Of a DNA stretch of 64,000 nt, positions 36,218-46,049 are shown in pieces. The notes under the pieces are model-generated. The model worked only from the letters and a program-made list of their open reading frames with translations, had not been told where the DNA came from and made no database searches. Positions within the stretch are counted from its first letter, which is position 1; the number at the start of each line of letters is the position of its first letter. A program made the position numbers and the translations under genes. This DNA is from Segatella copri (GTDB taxonomy: Bacteria > Bacteroidota > Bacteroidia > Bacteroidales > Bacteroidaceae): positions 2,947,001 through 3,011,000 of the forward strand of contig NZ_CP137557.1 of the NCBI RefSeq assembly GCF_019249655.2. The letters are read 5' to 3'.

Positions 36218-36219
36218 TA

Positions 36220-36666
36220 TCAAGGAAAAAACAACTCATAATTGGTGCTTCTGCCACCCTCTCCTGTGGGTCTCAATATACCCTTGGCTATCAAATCCTT
36301 GATGTCACGATTGGCCGTGTCCTGAGAACAATGATTTATCTTATACCATTTGGAGGAATTCAACTTGCCTTCAAAACCATCAAAAAGCATGTTGAGAACC
36401 TTACGCTGACGCTCGTTGATGGAAACCGTGCGATGCGCATCCCAAAACCTGGACTTGCGCAATACTCCTTCTGTTTTTGCAAAAGCAGCTTCCAGCGCTA
36501 ACTTCAATGTCTGCAAAAACCACTGAATCCAAGGCGTCACATCAAGAGCACCCTTCTGAGCCTGCTCCAGATATTGATAATAATCTTTACGATGATTCAG
36601 AATCTCAGAAGAAAGACTATAGTAATGCTGGGAGGTATAATCGGCACGAGACAACGAACCTCTGTC
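36220..36666 (-). pseudogene. Fic-family protein, C-terminal fragment
   Basis: Reads SLSRADYTSQHYYSLS and LDVTPWIQWFLQTLKLALEA, then a winged-helix end (INHCSQDTANRDIKDLIAKG..RSTNYELFFP), the C-terminal part of Fic AMP-transferase proteins. The catalytic HPFxxGNGR motif and everything before it are missing. The frame continues without a Met directly from the hppA stop codon, in the same frame. It is therefore a deletion remnant joined to hppA. An ATG at 36654 could give 144 residues but without activity. Confidence 0.8.
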
Positions 36667-37882
36667 TTACAAGAACGCAATGGTCAAACCCGCCATCACG
36701 ATGCTTACCATCGACATCAGTTTTATCAAAATATTTAACGATGGACCCGATGTATCCTTAAACGGATCGCCCACCGTATCGCCCACTATCGTGGCCTTGT
36801 GGTTCTCGCTACCCTTGCCGCCAAAACTGCCCTCTTCTATCATCTTCTTCGCATTATCCCATGCGCCTCCAGAATTTGACATGAATACGGCTAGCGTGAA
36901 TCCGGCAGCCAGACCGCCCGTAAGAAGTCCCAATACGCCGGCTACACCCAAAACCAAACCTACTACAATAGGAATAATAATGGCCAGCAACGATGGGACA
37001 ATCATCTCGCGCTGAGCACTACGGGTACTAATCTCCACACATCTTCCGTAATCAGGCACAGCCTGCCCCTCAAGGATTCCCTTGATTTCCCTGAACTGGC
37101 GGCGAACCTCCCGAACCATGGATTCAGCAGCTCTGCCCACGGCTCCCATCGTCAATCCGCAGAAAAGGAAGGCAGCCATCGCTCCCAGGAAGGCACCTAC
37201 CAATACCTTCGGATTAATGAGATTCACCTGGAAGAAATTGATGAAATCGATGGTGGTGGCACTCGTAGGATCAAAGAGATTTCCGGCAGCATCCATATAC
37301 TGCTTGCCATTCTCCACGGCTCGAATCATAGCTATCTTAATCTCCTCGATATAAGAGGCAAGAAGTGCCAATGCCGTGAGAGCGGCTGAACCGATGGCAA
37401 AGCCCTTGCCGGTGGCTGCCGTAGTGTTGCCCAAGGCATCGAGGGCATCGGTGCGCTCACGAACTTCCTTGCCCAATCCGCTCATCTCGGCATTACCTCC
37501 GGCGTTATCGGCGATAGGACCGTAGGCATCCGTAGCAAGGGTGATACCGAGCGTTGACAGCATACCTACGGCCGCGATGCCAATGCCGTAAAGTCCTGTA
37601 CTGATAAGATGCCGATGAGCGAAAGGAAGATGCCGATAGCGGCGATAATCATAGGGGCTATAACGGCACGAAGCTGCATATCGCTGTTCATGGCAAAGGC
37701 AGTGGTGCCGAAGCGTAGGTGGCTGTCTTCATGCCGAAGAAGCCTGCCAAGCCCGAAATTTCTCTCATTCTGTCGGTTCCTTCGTCTTCATTCATCATGG
37801 AGCGGAAGAAATACCATGCCATTCCCAATGCCACGATGCTGGCTATCGGGATGAGCCAAAAAACTAATGGAATGTTGTTCAT
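36667..37882 (-). pseudogene. hppA: membrane-bound pyrophosphatase, multiply deleted
   Basis: Three pieces in order. The N-terminus MNNIPLVFWLIPIASIVALG runs to MREI, jumps in frame to [17 protein letters not shown] and then ends in a shifted frame near 37688. A middle piece, [20 protein letters not shown], lies in another frame (about 37618-37690). The C-terminal 300 residues start near [11 protein letters not shown] and include DNAGGNAEM and [15 protein letters not shown]. Intact family members are about 735 residues; about half is gone, including the pyrophosphate-binding DDPRNPATIADNVGDNVGD region. The original would have pumped Na+ or H+ using pyrophosphate. Confidence 0.88.
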
Positions 37883-37902
37883 AACGGTATAATTTATTTT
37901 GA

Positions 37903-40638
37903 TTAATACATCACCTTGCGGGTGATTACCTTGCCCTTTGCATCAATCTGCTTCACGATATTAGCGCCCTGACGCTTACCATCTTGCAAAGCTCCATTCA
38001 AGGAATAGATTTGCTGCTGAATGATGGCTGCAGAAGAGGATGAAGAAGAGGAAGGAGAAGTGGCTTCGATGCCCTGGATGCCTGTGATTGGCTCGCCCTG
38101 ATACCAGTGGGCGATGTCTTCAGCAGACAGGGCATAGTTGTAGATACGGAGGTCGTCGATGTTGCCCTTGAACAGTGGGTCGGCACTAAACTGGCTCTTT
38201 CCTACATAGCAGCGACTCAGGTTCAGCATGGCTGGCGTGCAGGTCATCTGCTTGCTGCCCTTCTGCTTGCCATCCACATAAAGCACTGCCTGCATGCTCT
38301 CATCAAGGCTGACTACCACATGATGCCAACCGGTCTGCAGACGAGATGCCGAAAGTATCTGCTCTTCTCCATTCTGCTTGATAACAAAGCGCATCTGGCT
38401 GCCATTGCTTGGCGTGAGGAACATATATTCGTCGGTGCCATTGCCGAAATCGAAGATGCGGGTCCACTGTGCACCAGTGTTCTTCCAATAAACCCAGGCT
38501 CCGATGGTGAAGCAAGTCTGATTAGCCACCTGGGCTGGCAACTGCAGGAAGGCATCCTGACCATTGAGCACGAGGCTCTGGGTGCCCTCTTTCTTGGATG
38601 AAGAAGCGTAAGAGATGGTTCCTGCCGACACGGCATCCATCAGATTAATGGTGGTATCGCGCAGACTGCCCTCCATGCTGTAAGAAGCCACCAGGGCAGC
38701 CATTTCAGGCAATTCCACCTGCACCTCATCGCCAGCCTTCGACATGTTGCTGGAGTGGTCGATGGCCTTCAGCTTATATAAATAGGTATGGCCCGGCTCG
38801 CAAGTGTTATCTACGAAAGCGGTATCCTTCACCTGTCGGCCTATCACCTGCCACTGGGCATCTTCTGCATCGGCATTGCCACGAAGCACCATGTAGCCCT
38901 CCAGATCCTTGTCTGTATTGGCATTCCAGGAAAGGAGCACGGAAGCCGTCTGAGCCTCTGCCGTTAATCCCTGCGGTACCTTAGGAGCCACGGTTTCGCA
39001 AGCCGCACCATAAGGCAGGATGCGCCAGCGCTGCTCCGCATTGCCTTTAAAGGCATGCTGCTGCACGTTGGTGCCATCGGTGGTGTTCATCACCTGAAGA
39101 TACAAGCCTGAATGGCGGGAACGGATGTAATAATCGCCATTGTCGGCATATTCAAACGACCACTGCTCGTTGCTGCCCACGGTGCCATTATAAGCTATCA
39201 GCGTACCGCCCGTTACAGTTGACCAGTTGAGCACATCGGCATATATTTCCTTATTATTGGCACACTGCAGGGTGAAATATCCAAAGTCGCCACCGATGCG
39301 GGAATCCACGGCATTGACCACCCATTTCTGGAAAGACTTCGACTTGGAATAGGTGCCCTGGGTAAGGTTGGTGCCCGCCTGTACAGGATTGCCCGCTGCT
39401 TGGAGCACCTTTCTTGATTTCTTGTTCATGAGCACGTAATCGCCATTGGTGATAGGATATGGAGGAACATCCTCGCCGCTGGTGATGCGCACCATGCGCT
39501 CGGCATTGGTCTGTCCCTTCTGATAGCCCGTGCCGCCTGGCATGGTGATGGAGAAGGCACGCATCGGTCCGTAGCCATCGAAATAGACATCACGGCCCTT
39601 GGATACGAAATCATAGGAATGGGTAGTTGCCTGGCGCTCGGAAGAGCCGATGAAGCCCTCAACCTTGCCATCAGGCAGGCGATAAACGGCGGCTGAGGTC
39701 CAACTGCCACGGTCCTCGGCATAACCCAACCGGCTGCCTCCTGCAGTGTTTGCCTTGCAGAATTCGCCTCTTGCCACGCCATCGAAGCTCCACCAGATAC
39801 CATTCTCCATGCCATATTCCACGCCTACGATGGCCTCACCCACATTGTGAAGCTCATCAGCCGTAGCCACCTTGCCATCGTTCTTCACGGTCTGGAAGAA
39901 AAGGGCATAGTTATCGAAGGAACCTGCCAACTGATGGGTGTTTCCCTCGTCGAGATAATCCTTGAGTGCATTGTACCAAGGCAAAGCCTCATCACAATTA
40001 AGCGTATTGCCGCCACAGATGCGGATTCCGGCGAAATCGGCATCCGCCTTGATGAGTTTGCAGATGTTCAGGAAATCGGCCTTTGTGCCTTCGTTCCATG
40101 CCGTATAATCAGGCTCATTGAATGGTGCCACACTCTCTACAATGAGTCCTTTCTGCTGGGCATATTTCACGGTGGCCTTGATAACGCGGAACCACTGCTC
40201 AGGCTTGCCCTTGTAGTTGGCAGCATTGAGCGCCTCGTGGTCGCAGTTGATTTCCACCGAAGTGGCTCCCGAAAGCTTGATATGGGCGATGCGGGAATTG
40301 AGGGCAGTTTTCTGGGCAGCAGAAAGCTCGCCATCCTCCCCCACCAGGTCGCTAGGCTGGAAAGAAATTCTACCCGTAGAAATCAGATTTTTGCCGATAT
40401 GGTTGGTTCCTCGGCGCACGTTACCCTCGTCGTCCCAAGCGGTATCCATGCCCCAGCGCACAACAAATTCTCTGCCTACATCGTTCCAATCGAAAGGAAC
40501 GGTGGTGGAACCTACGTTTGGCTGCAAATACATTGAAGCGTGCGATGGTCGGAAATCTGCGGTCTGAGCCTGGGTATTCTGTGCATACTGTGAGAATGCT
40601 GCCAATCCCAAAGCAATGAATAATGTCGTTTTCTCCAT
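37903..40638 (-). CDS. large secreted glycoside hydrolase-like protein with RICIN, FN3 and LamG domains
   Basis: 911 residues with a signal peptide (about 1-25). The barrel (about 25-380) has VESVAPFNEPDYTAW, a clan GH-A style acid/base NEP motif, and GVEYGMENGIWW as possible nucleophile region. It is followed by a RICIN-type beta-trefoil (about 400-545: YVLMNKKSRKVLQAAGNP, QKWVV, QRWRI), an FN3 domain (about 550-640) and a LamG-like jelly roll (about 650-850). A serine-rich linker leads to a C-terminal sorting-type tail (IYSLNG..GKVITRKVMY). The exact GH family was not identified. It probably cuts a complex glycan at the surface. hppA remnant begins 20 bp downstream. Confidence 0.65.
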   Translation of the reverse strand: MEKTTLFIALGLAAFSQYAQNTQAQTADFRPSHASMYLQPNVGSTTVPFDWNDVGREFVVRWGMDTAWDDEGNVRRGTNHIGKNLISTGRISFQPSDLVGEDGELSAAQKTALNSRIAHIKLSGATSVEINCDHEALNAANYKGKPEQWFRVIKATVKYAQQKGLIVESVAPFNEPDYTAWNEGTKADFLNICKLIKADADFAGIRICGGNTLNCDEALPWYNALKDYLDEGNTHQLAGSFDNYALFFQTVKNDGKVATADELHNVGEAIVGVEYGMENGIWWSFDGVARGEFCKANTAGGSRLGYAEDRGSWTSAAVYRLPDGKVEGFIGSSERQATTHSYDFVSKGRDVYFDGYGPMRAFSITMPGGTGYQKGQTNAERMVRITSGEDVPPYPITNGDYVLMNKKSRKVLQAAGNPVQAGTNLTQGTYSKSKSFQKWVVNAVDSRIGGDFGYFTLQCANNKEIYADVLNWSTVTGGTLIAYNGTVGSNEQWSFEYADNGDYYIRSRHSGLYLQVMNTTDGTNVQQHAFKGNAEQRWRILPYGAACETVAPKVPQGLTAEAQTASVLLSWNANTDKDLEGYMVLRGNADAEDAQWQVIGRQVKDTAFVDNTCEPGHTYLYKLKAIDHSSNMSKAGDEVQVELPEMAALVASYSMEGSLRDTTINLMDAVSAGTISYASSSKKEGTQSLVLNGQDAFLQLPAQVANQTCFTIGAWVYWKNTGAQWTRIFDFGNGTDEYMFLTPSNGSQMRFVIKQNGEEQILSASRLQTGWHHVVVSLDESMQAVLYVDGKQKGSKQMTCTPAMLNLSRCYVGKSQFSADPLFKGNIDDLRIYNYALSAEDIAHWYQGEPITGIQGIEATSPSSSSSSSAAIIQQQIYSLNGALQDGKRQGANIVKQIDAKGKVITRKVMY

Positions 40639-40691
40639 TTAGTTGAAATGTTTTTTACGTTTATAATATGTTAGTTTGTACTAAGTTGCTG

Positions 40692-40699
40692 CAAATATA
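40692..40699 (-). promoter_or_regulatory. -7 box for the multidomain glycosidase
   Basis: TATATTTG on the minus strand, 54 bp before ATG 40638. Confidence 0.5.
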
Positions 40700-40759
40700 C
40701 AATAAAATATTGGTTCTGAAAAATATCTAGCCATTCTTTCGTGAATTTTTGAAGAATAT

Positions 40760-40790
40760 TTTGTTTTCTCATAAAAAAGCAGTAACTTTG
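40760..40790 (+). promoter_or_regulatory. promoter of the MATE gene
   Basis: TTTG, 19 bp, TAACTTTG. It excludes the in-frame ATG at 40749 and supports ATG 40863. Confidence 0.8.
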
Positions 40791-40862
40791 CCGATTCAAG
40801 GACAAAAGAGAAATCATAATTATATAATAATATCATTAAAAAGTAAAATAAACAACCAAGTA

Positions 40863-42224
40863 ATGAAGACTCATACTACATCAATTACAAGTCACAATAA
40901 ACATCACTACAGGGAACTGCTTTCCATCGGTATTCCTATCATCATCGGACAGCTGGGTACCATCATCCTGGGATTCGCCGACACGCTGATGATTGGCCAT
41001 CACAGTACGCCCGAACTGGCGGCAGCCGGACTGGTGAACAATATCTTCGGTCTCGTATTCGTATCCTACATGGGATTCACCTACGGACTCACCCCTATCA
41101 TCGGCAGGCTTTACGGAGAGGAACGCACAGACTGCATCGGACAGAAGGTGCGCAATTCCTTTTTTGCCAACATGATTACGGGCATTCTCTTCACCCTGGT
41201 CCTCATCCTGCTCTATTTCAACCTGGGGCGCATTGGACAACCGGAGGAACTGCTCACACTCATCCGCCCCTACTTCCTGGTAAACCTGGCATCGGTGCTC
41301 TTTATGGGCATCTTCTTCACGATGAAGCAATTCCTGGATGGTATCGGACAGACCAAGGTGGCGATGTGGGCGATGATTGGCGGAAACGTGGTCAACATCC
41401 TGGGCAACTGGGTATTGATTTACGGTGTTGCGGGATTCCCGGAGCTGGGTTTGCTCGGAGCGGGCATCTCTACCCTGGTAAGCCGCATCCTCATGGCTAC
41501 GGCGATGGTGGGCATGGTGATGGTGTGCAGGAAATTTGCCGATTACAGGCACAATATTATTCATAGTGAAATCAACAAGGTGGATTTCAAGGAGATGAAC
41601 CGGTTGGGATGGCCTGTGGCATTGCAATTGGGTATGGAATCGGCTGCCTTTACGCTGAGTTGCGTGATGGTGGGCTGGCTGGGCACTATTCCGCTGGCGG
41701 CTCACCAGGTGATGATTACCATTTCGCAGTTGTTCTATCTGGTACTTTCGGGTATGGCGGCAGCGATGGCTATCCGCGTGAGCCACTTTATGGGACAGAA
41801 GGACTATGCTGCAGTGCGCCGCAATGCCTACGACGGATTCCGATTGAACCTGCTGTTCTCGCTGTGTATGGGTTTGCCGGTGCTTCTGCTCCGCCACCAG
41901 ATAGGCGGTTGGTTTAACGACAATGCTGAGGTTCAGGCTTATGTGGCGGTATTGATTATCCTGATGATGGTATATCAGTTTGGCGACGGCCTGCAATATA
42001 CCTTTGCCAATGCGCTGCGAGGCATCGCCTGCGTAAAGCCGATGGTGCTCTATGCCTTCATCGCCTATTTCGTCATTTCATTGCCTTTGGGCTATACCCT
42101 CGGTTTTCCATGCGGCATGGGCTTGCTGGGCATCTGGATAGCCTTCCCGTTTGGTTTGACCATAGCGGGCGAAATGTATCGCAGAAGATTTGAGAAGGAA
42201 TTGAAAAAGATAGAAAAGGAATAA
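40863..42224 (+). CDS. MATE-family multidrug efflux transporter
   Basis: 453 residues from ATG 40863. About 12 membrane helices in two similar halves. The first half starts LLSIGIPIIIGQLGTIILGFADTLMIGHHST, typical of MATE helix 1. The second half begins WPVALQLGMESAAFTL. It exports cationic drugs or metabolites using a Na+ or H+ gradient. Monocistronic with a clear promoter and terminator. Substrate is unknown. Confidence 0.93.
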   Translation: MKTHTTSITSHNKHHYRELLSIGIPIIIGQLGTIILGFADTLMIGHHSTPELAAAGLVNNIFGLVFVSYMGFTYGLTPIIGRLYGEERTDCIGQKVRNSFFANMITGILFTLVLILLYFNLGRIGQPEELLTLIRPYFLVNLASVLFMGIFFTMKQFLDGIGQTKVAMWAMIGGNVVNILGNWVLIYGVAGFPELGLLGAGISTLVSRILMATAMVGMVMVCRKFADYRHNIIHSEINKVDFKEMNRLGWPVALQLGMESAAFTLSCVMVGWLGTIPLAAHQVMITISQLFYLVLSGMAAAMAIRVSHFMGQKDYAAVRRNAYDGFRLNLLFSLCMGLPVLLLRHQIGGWFNDNAEVQAYVAVLIILMMVYQFGDGLQYTFANALRGIACVKPMVLYAFIAYFVISLPLGYTLGFPCGMGLLGIWIAFPFGLTIAGEMYRRRFEKELKKIEKE

Positions 42225-42232
42225 GAATCGAA

Positions 42233-42272
42233 AAGAGGGTGTGCCATGGATTTATGACACACCCTCTTTTTA
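42233..42272 (+). terminator. terminator after the MATE gene
   Basis: Stem AGAGGGTGTG / CACACCCTCT followed by TTTTTAT; convergent with the DUF5606 gene. Confidence 0.85.
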
Positions 42273-42294
42273 TATTTTAACTGATCAATGATTC

Positions 42295-42744
42295 TTACTC
42301 AGCAACCTGCTCAGCACGATCATCTACGTTCTCACCCTCTGTAGGAGCGAGAGTAGCCTTGAAATCGGTGATGCCGTACTTGGCAAGAATGTTGTACCAC
42401 TGGAGGAGCTTCTTGATATCGCTGTCGTGTACACGGTCACGGTCGTAGTTAGGAAGAACCTCTGCGAAGTAATCGTGGAGCTCAGCAGCTGAAGCCTTCT
42501 TGTAGTTGAAGGTGCTAGGCTTGCCCTCTTCCTTCTTGCTTACGCTGTCGAGAACCTCCCACAATGGAACCTCGTCAGCATCAGTATACATAGCGATGTC
42601 GCCAAGACTTGTAACGCGGTCTGTTGCGAAAGCTGGCACACGCTTGTGAGTCTCGTCGAGAGTCTCAACGATAAGAGTTCTGTTACCTCTTGAAACCAGT
42701 TTATAAAGGCCTGGCTTGCCTGCAATTGAAAGGATTGTTTCCAT
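42295..42744 (-). CDS. DUF5606 protein
   Basis: 149 residues. METILSIAGKPGLYKLVSRG is the typical N-terminus of DUF5606, a Bacteroidota family with a Tudor- or SH3-like beta-barrel at the start and a helical C-terminus (ELHDYFAEVLPNYDRDRVH). Function unknown. It is the last gene of the nusB-yajC-ybbR-coaE unit, 33 bp behind coaE. Confidence 0.85.
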   Translation of the reverse strand: METILSIAGKPGLYKLVSRGNRTLIVETLDETHKRVPAFATDRVTSLGDIAMYTDADEVPLWEVLDSVSKKEEGKPSTFNYKKASAAELHDYFAEVLPNYDRDRVHDSDIKKLLQWYNILAKYGITDFKATLAPTEGENVDDRAEQVAE

Positions 42745-42777
42745 TTTCTTATTTTTCTATTTTTTATATGATTTCTT

Positions 42778-43356
42778 TTATTTCAAATGAATTTCCAGAT
42801 GATTCAGCAGATTCACTACCTGCTCTTCCACATTCCTCACCCCATCATTCACGATTTCAAAATCAGAACGGGCTTTGAGTTCTTCCTGCGGCATCACGGC
42901 ATCTATCCATTGCTGTGCCTTCTGCTGCGAGATATGATCACGCTTCATGATGCGTTCGATACGCACGGGGATGGGAGCTGTGACACAGACCACGAAATCG
43001 AAGTGGGTGCGACGATAGAAACCGCTATCAAAGAGGATGGCACTCTCCAACCAGCTGCAATCGCTCTTTTCGAAATCGCGTGCCACGGCTGGATGCACCA
43101 CATCATTCACTGCCTGCTTGTTAGCCTCGCCGGTGAGGATAAACTGGGCAAGCACGGGCTTCTGCAAGATGCCATCGGCACTATACACCTCCTCGCCCAC
43201 CAACTTCTTCAAGTCGGTCTGCAAGTCAGCATCCTGCCTCATCAACCGCTTAGCCCCGGCATCGCAGTCGTAAACCCTGATGCCGTGCTTCTCCAAGATT
43301 CTGCACACATAGCTCTTTCCGCTACCTATGCCCCCCGTTATAGCTATCTTCATCAT
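42778..43356 (-). CDS. coaE: dephospho-CoA kinase
   Basis: 192 residues. P-loop ITGGIGSGKSYVC (about 6-18) and DCDAGAKRLM near residue 30. Last step of coenzyme A synthesis, phosphorylating the 3'-hydroxyl of dephospho-CoA. Two Met codons at the start, either usable. It lies downstream of the YbbR gene, with a gap containing AACTATCAATTATCAACTAT repeats (about 43367-43408). Confidence 0.95.
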   Translation of the reverse strand: MMKIAITGGIGSGKSYVCRILEKHGIRVYDCDAGAKRLMRQDADLQTDLKKLVGEEVYSADGILQKPVLAQFILTGEANKQAVNDVVHPAVARDFEKSDCSWLESAILFDSGFYRRTHFDFVVCVTAPIPVRIERIMKRDHISQQKAQQWIDAVMPQEELKARSDFEIVNDGVRNVEEQVVNLLNHLEIHLK

Positions 43357-43411
43357 AGTAGAAAAACTATCAACTATAAACTATCAATTATCAACTATAA
43401 ACTATAAACCA

Positions 43412-44380
43412 TCACTGCTGTTCCAGCAGATAATCCACCCTATCTATTTCGAGCGATGCCTTGCTCACTGAGCGTGGCACACTGCGAAGCTGCAAGGTGC
43501 ATTTATCCGACGGATTGGCTGCTAACTCTTCGTAATCTACCACCACCTTAAACAGGTTTGGCTTGATGGTACGGAAGAGACTGGCTCCGATGGTAAACCT
43601 CACTGTCACCTTGGAAGGGAAGGTTCTGAGCACCATGCCCGGAGGCATATTGATGGCAGTAATCGGCACTTCGATAGCTTCTTCGGTCAGCACATCAGGA
43701 TATACCGACAATCTAACCGTAGACGGAACGATTTTAACGCCACGAATCTTCCTGATCTTCACCGCCTGGCGGATGGTATCCTGAAGATTGCGGTAATTGA
43801 AAGGTTCTATCTCTACCGTCTGAAGCTTGTCAAGCTGCTGCTTGTTGGCATACACGGTGACTATAGACGGATAGAATTCCGTATGAGCCAGATAATAACT
43901 CTTGCTGGTCGTAATCTTACCCCTGAACACCACCGGCACCTTCTTGGAAGTTCCATAGGTGAAATAGAAGTCGAATGCACCCGGTTTTACCTGCAGCAGT
44001 TTACTGGAACCATACATCTGCGAGAGCACCTGTTTCTGCACATCCGTCAGCGGTATCACTCCCTTGCCTTCATCCTCATCAGCATAGTTGCTGAATCGGA
44101 AGACGAGAGGACGGAAATCGTAGGTAACGAGCGTGAATCCCTTATCCCTCACCGTAACGCGCACGGTATCAGGCAGTTCACCCGTTATCACGGCATTTCC
44201 AGGCACGCCGGTCAAGCGCATAGGAATCTTGAATTCTCTCTCCATGGTCTCATTGAGCGTCATCAACAACCAGAAGGCGCCGCTGAGAGCGAGAAAGAAC
44301 AAAAAAATCAGAAACTCCTTATTCAGGCCACTGAACAGGAAGTTTCTGACAGCTTTCAATATGTTCCGAACACTACGCAT
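43412..44380 (-). CDS. YbbR-domain membrane-anchored protein
   Basis: 322 residues. One N-terminal membrane helix (about 23-42) and then repeated YbbR-like beta domains in the periplasm (motifs such as GVPGNAVITGELPDTVRVTVRDKG, YPSIVTVYANKQQLDKLQTVEIEPF). In Firmicutes YbbR/CdaR regulates the di-adenylate cyclase CdaA; here no cyclase gene is adjacent. Its place between yajC and coaE is normal in Bacteroidota. Confidence 0.85.
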   Translation of the reverse strand: MRSVRNILKAVRNFLFSGLNKEFLIFLFFLALSGAFWLLMTLNETMEREFKIPMRLTGVPGNAVITGELPDTVRVTVRDKGFTLVTYDFRPLVFRFSNYADEDEGKGVIPLTDVQKQVLSQMYGSSKLLQVKPGAFDFYFTYGTSKKVPVVFRGKITTSKSYYLAHTEFYPSIVTVYANKQQLDKLQTVEIEPFNYRNLQDTIRQAVKIRKIRGVKIVPSTVRLSVYPDVLTEEAIEVPITAINMPPGMVLRTFPSKVTVRFTIGASLFRTIKPNLFKVVVDYEELAANPSDKCTLQLRSVPRSVSKASLEIDRVDYLLEQQ

Positions 44381-44402
44381 GAGAGTTCCTAGTGAATCCT
44401 AT

Positions 44403-44717
44403 TTATGCGTTAGGAGTCTGGCTGGCAGCATCGGCAAATACATAGCCCTTGGCTACAGTGATGACCACGCCACGTGCAATCTCCACATCAACAGTGTTCT
44501 GCTCAAGGTTTACATGCTTTACGGTGCCATAAACACCACCACCAGTAACCACCTTAGATCCCTCGGCGAGAGAGTTCTGGAACTTGCGTATCTCTTTCTG
44601 CTTCTTCTGCTGAGGACGAATCATGAAGAACCACATGATAGCGAAGATGGCTACCATCATAATGAGGAAACTCATGCTGCTACCACCAGCAGCTGCTTGC
44701 AATACCAAATTTGTCAT
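44403..44717 (-). CDS. yajC: preprotein translocase accessory subunit YajC
   Basis: 104 residues. One membrane helix (about 15-36) followed by FFMIRPQQKKQKEIRKFQNSL and GSKVVTGGGVYGTV, the YajC hallmark. It associates with SecDF at the inner membrane. Starts 105 bp after the nusB stop; the gap has a 24-bp palindrome. Confidence 0.95.
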   Translation of the reverse strand: MTNLVLQAAAGGSSMSFLIMMVAIFAIMWFFMIRPQQKKQKEIRKFQNSLAEGSKVVTGGGVYGTVKHVNLEQNTVDVEIARGVVITVAKGYVFADAASQTPNA

Positions 44718-44791
44718 GTCTTTATGCTATTATTTTGTTGAATTATCTATTTATCTATCTATTCACTCTATCATACTCGGCATTATGCCAT

Positions 44792-44815
44792 TTATAATGT
44801 ACGCGTACATTATAA
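44792..44815. repeat. 24-bp perfect palindrome between nusB and yajC
   Basis: Centre ACGCGT; half-site TTATAATGTACG. No T-run on the coding side, so it may be a protein-binding site or an mRNA hairpin. Confidence 0.85.
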
Positions 44816-44821
44816 TATATA

Positions 44822-45850
44822 TTACTTATCGTAATGTGGGCGATGTGGATGGTTTGAGTGATTAGGATGCTGACCGCCTTTGTTGTTCTTGCGCTCAGGC
44901 ATTTCCTTCTGGATGAGTCCGCGAGAGTTGAGGAAACGGGCGATGCTATCAAGCATACCATTCACATAACCACCGCTTCGAGGAGTGCTGTATACCTTGG
45001 CAAGATCCACATACTCGTTGATAGTAACGATGGCCGGGATGCCAGGGAAAGTCATCATCTCGGCGATGGCAATCTGCATGACTACCACATCCATGTAAGC
45101 CAGGCGTCCGAAATCCCAGTTGCGGCAGGCATCGCTGATGTAGCGCTGGTAGGATTCGCAATTGAGCAGGGTGGCACGGAAGAGCTTGCGGGCAAAGTCG
45201 CGGTCTTCTGCATCCTTATACTCAGGGAGCAACTCCTGGTTTGCCTTGTTGGCTGGGTCGAAGCGCTTGATGGTCTTCAGCACGAAGGTATCTACGATGT
45301 CCTTATCGTCATTCCAGTAGAGGCTCTTCTCTTCGAGCATGGCATCGAGTTCATCATTGTTCTGGATGAAAGCCTTGTAGGCACGGCGCCAGAACTCACG
45401 GTCGTATGCATAGTCATCGAGTTCCCCCTCTTCGTGATCCTTCGTCATGGAACCATCAATATAGCTGGTATAGAGATCGCTAGAGACAATGGCAGTATAG
45501 AGCTTGCGAACCACTTCGATATCCTCTTCCCACGAAGACTTCTTGATATCAATCCACTCTACGAGCATCTTGTTCTCCTCCAACTGCGTAGCGAAGCGGT
45601 TGAAAGCCATTCTTGAAGAAGGCTCTGGTGTACCCTCACGCTGAGCTCGTGCCACCTCAACGTCATAACGCTTGCGAGCCTCCTGGGTGATAGCCACCAT
45701 GAGCTGCAACATGTAGTTGTACAAATCATACGACTTTGAGAGAGCAAACATGAGCTCCTTTTCAGCATTATCAATATTATGATTGCCGTTCTGATAGTAT
45801 GCGTAGGTTAACTGCACAATCTTACGTCTAATCAAATCCCTATTAATCAT
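44822..45850 (-). CDS. nusB: transcription antitermination factor NusB (long form)
   Basis: 342 residues, twice the length of E. coli NusB, as is usual in Bacteroidota. The N-terminal 190 residues form a helical extension. The C-terminal NusB domain has FDPANKANQELLPEYKDAEDRDFARKLFRAT, RLAYMDVVVMQIAIAEM and TINEYVDLAKVYSTPRSGGYVNGMLDSIAR. A disordered, HP- and N-rich tail ends the protein (NKGGQHPNHSNHPHRPH). It acts in rRNA antitermination with NusE. First gene of a five-gene unit. Confidence 0.93.
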   Translation of the reverse strand: MINRDLIRRKIVQLTYAYYQNGNHNIDNAEKELMFALSKSYDLYNYMLQLMVAITQEARKRYDVEVARAQREGTPEPSSRMAFNRFATQLEENKMLVEWIDIKKSSWEEDIEVVRKLYTAIVSSDLYTSYIDGSMTKDHEEGELDDYAYDREFWRRAYKAFIQNNDELDAMLEEKSLYWNDDKDIVDTFVLKTIKRFDPANKANQELLPEYKDAEDRDFARKLFRATLLNCESYQRYISDACRNWDFGRLAYMDVVVMQIAIAEMMTFPGIPAIVTINEYVDLAKVYSTPRSGGYVNGMLDSIARFLNSRGLIQKEMPERKNNKGGQHPNHSNHPHRPHYDK

Positions 45851-45897
45851 TCTCTAATAATTTAAAAGATTTATTTATATATTTACCTAAAACACTG

Positions 45898-45905
45898 CAA
45901 ATTTA
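45898..45905 (-). promoter_or_regulatory. nusB: -7 box for the nusB operon
   Basis: TAAATTTG on the minus strand, 48 bp before ATG 45850. Confidence 0.6.
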
Positions 45906-46017
45906 CATATTTAATATATAATATGCAAGAAAACGGGTAATCTTTTCTATTTTTTTAAGGTTAGAAGAGCGTTTTTAAATATTTAACGCATCTAAAGGAA
46001 GAAAAAACGGGCTAAAA

Positions 46018-46049
46018 CTTGCGTAATTCAAATAAAAGTAGTAATTTTG
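46018..46049 (+). promoter_or_regulatory. rplY: promoter of rplY
   Basis: CTTG, 20 bp, TAATTTTG. The leader of about 100 bases includes CCCGC / GCGGGG pairing (about 46053-46078). The 308-bp gap 45851-46158 holds only the two divergent promoters. Confidence 0.75.

Noticed and set aside
36172..36501. 109-codon plus-strand ORF
   Set aside because: Antisense of the Fic fragment; no motif and no promoter.
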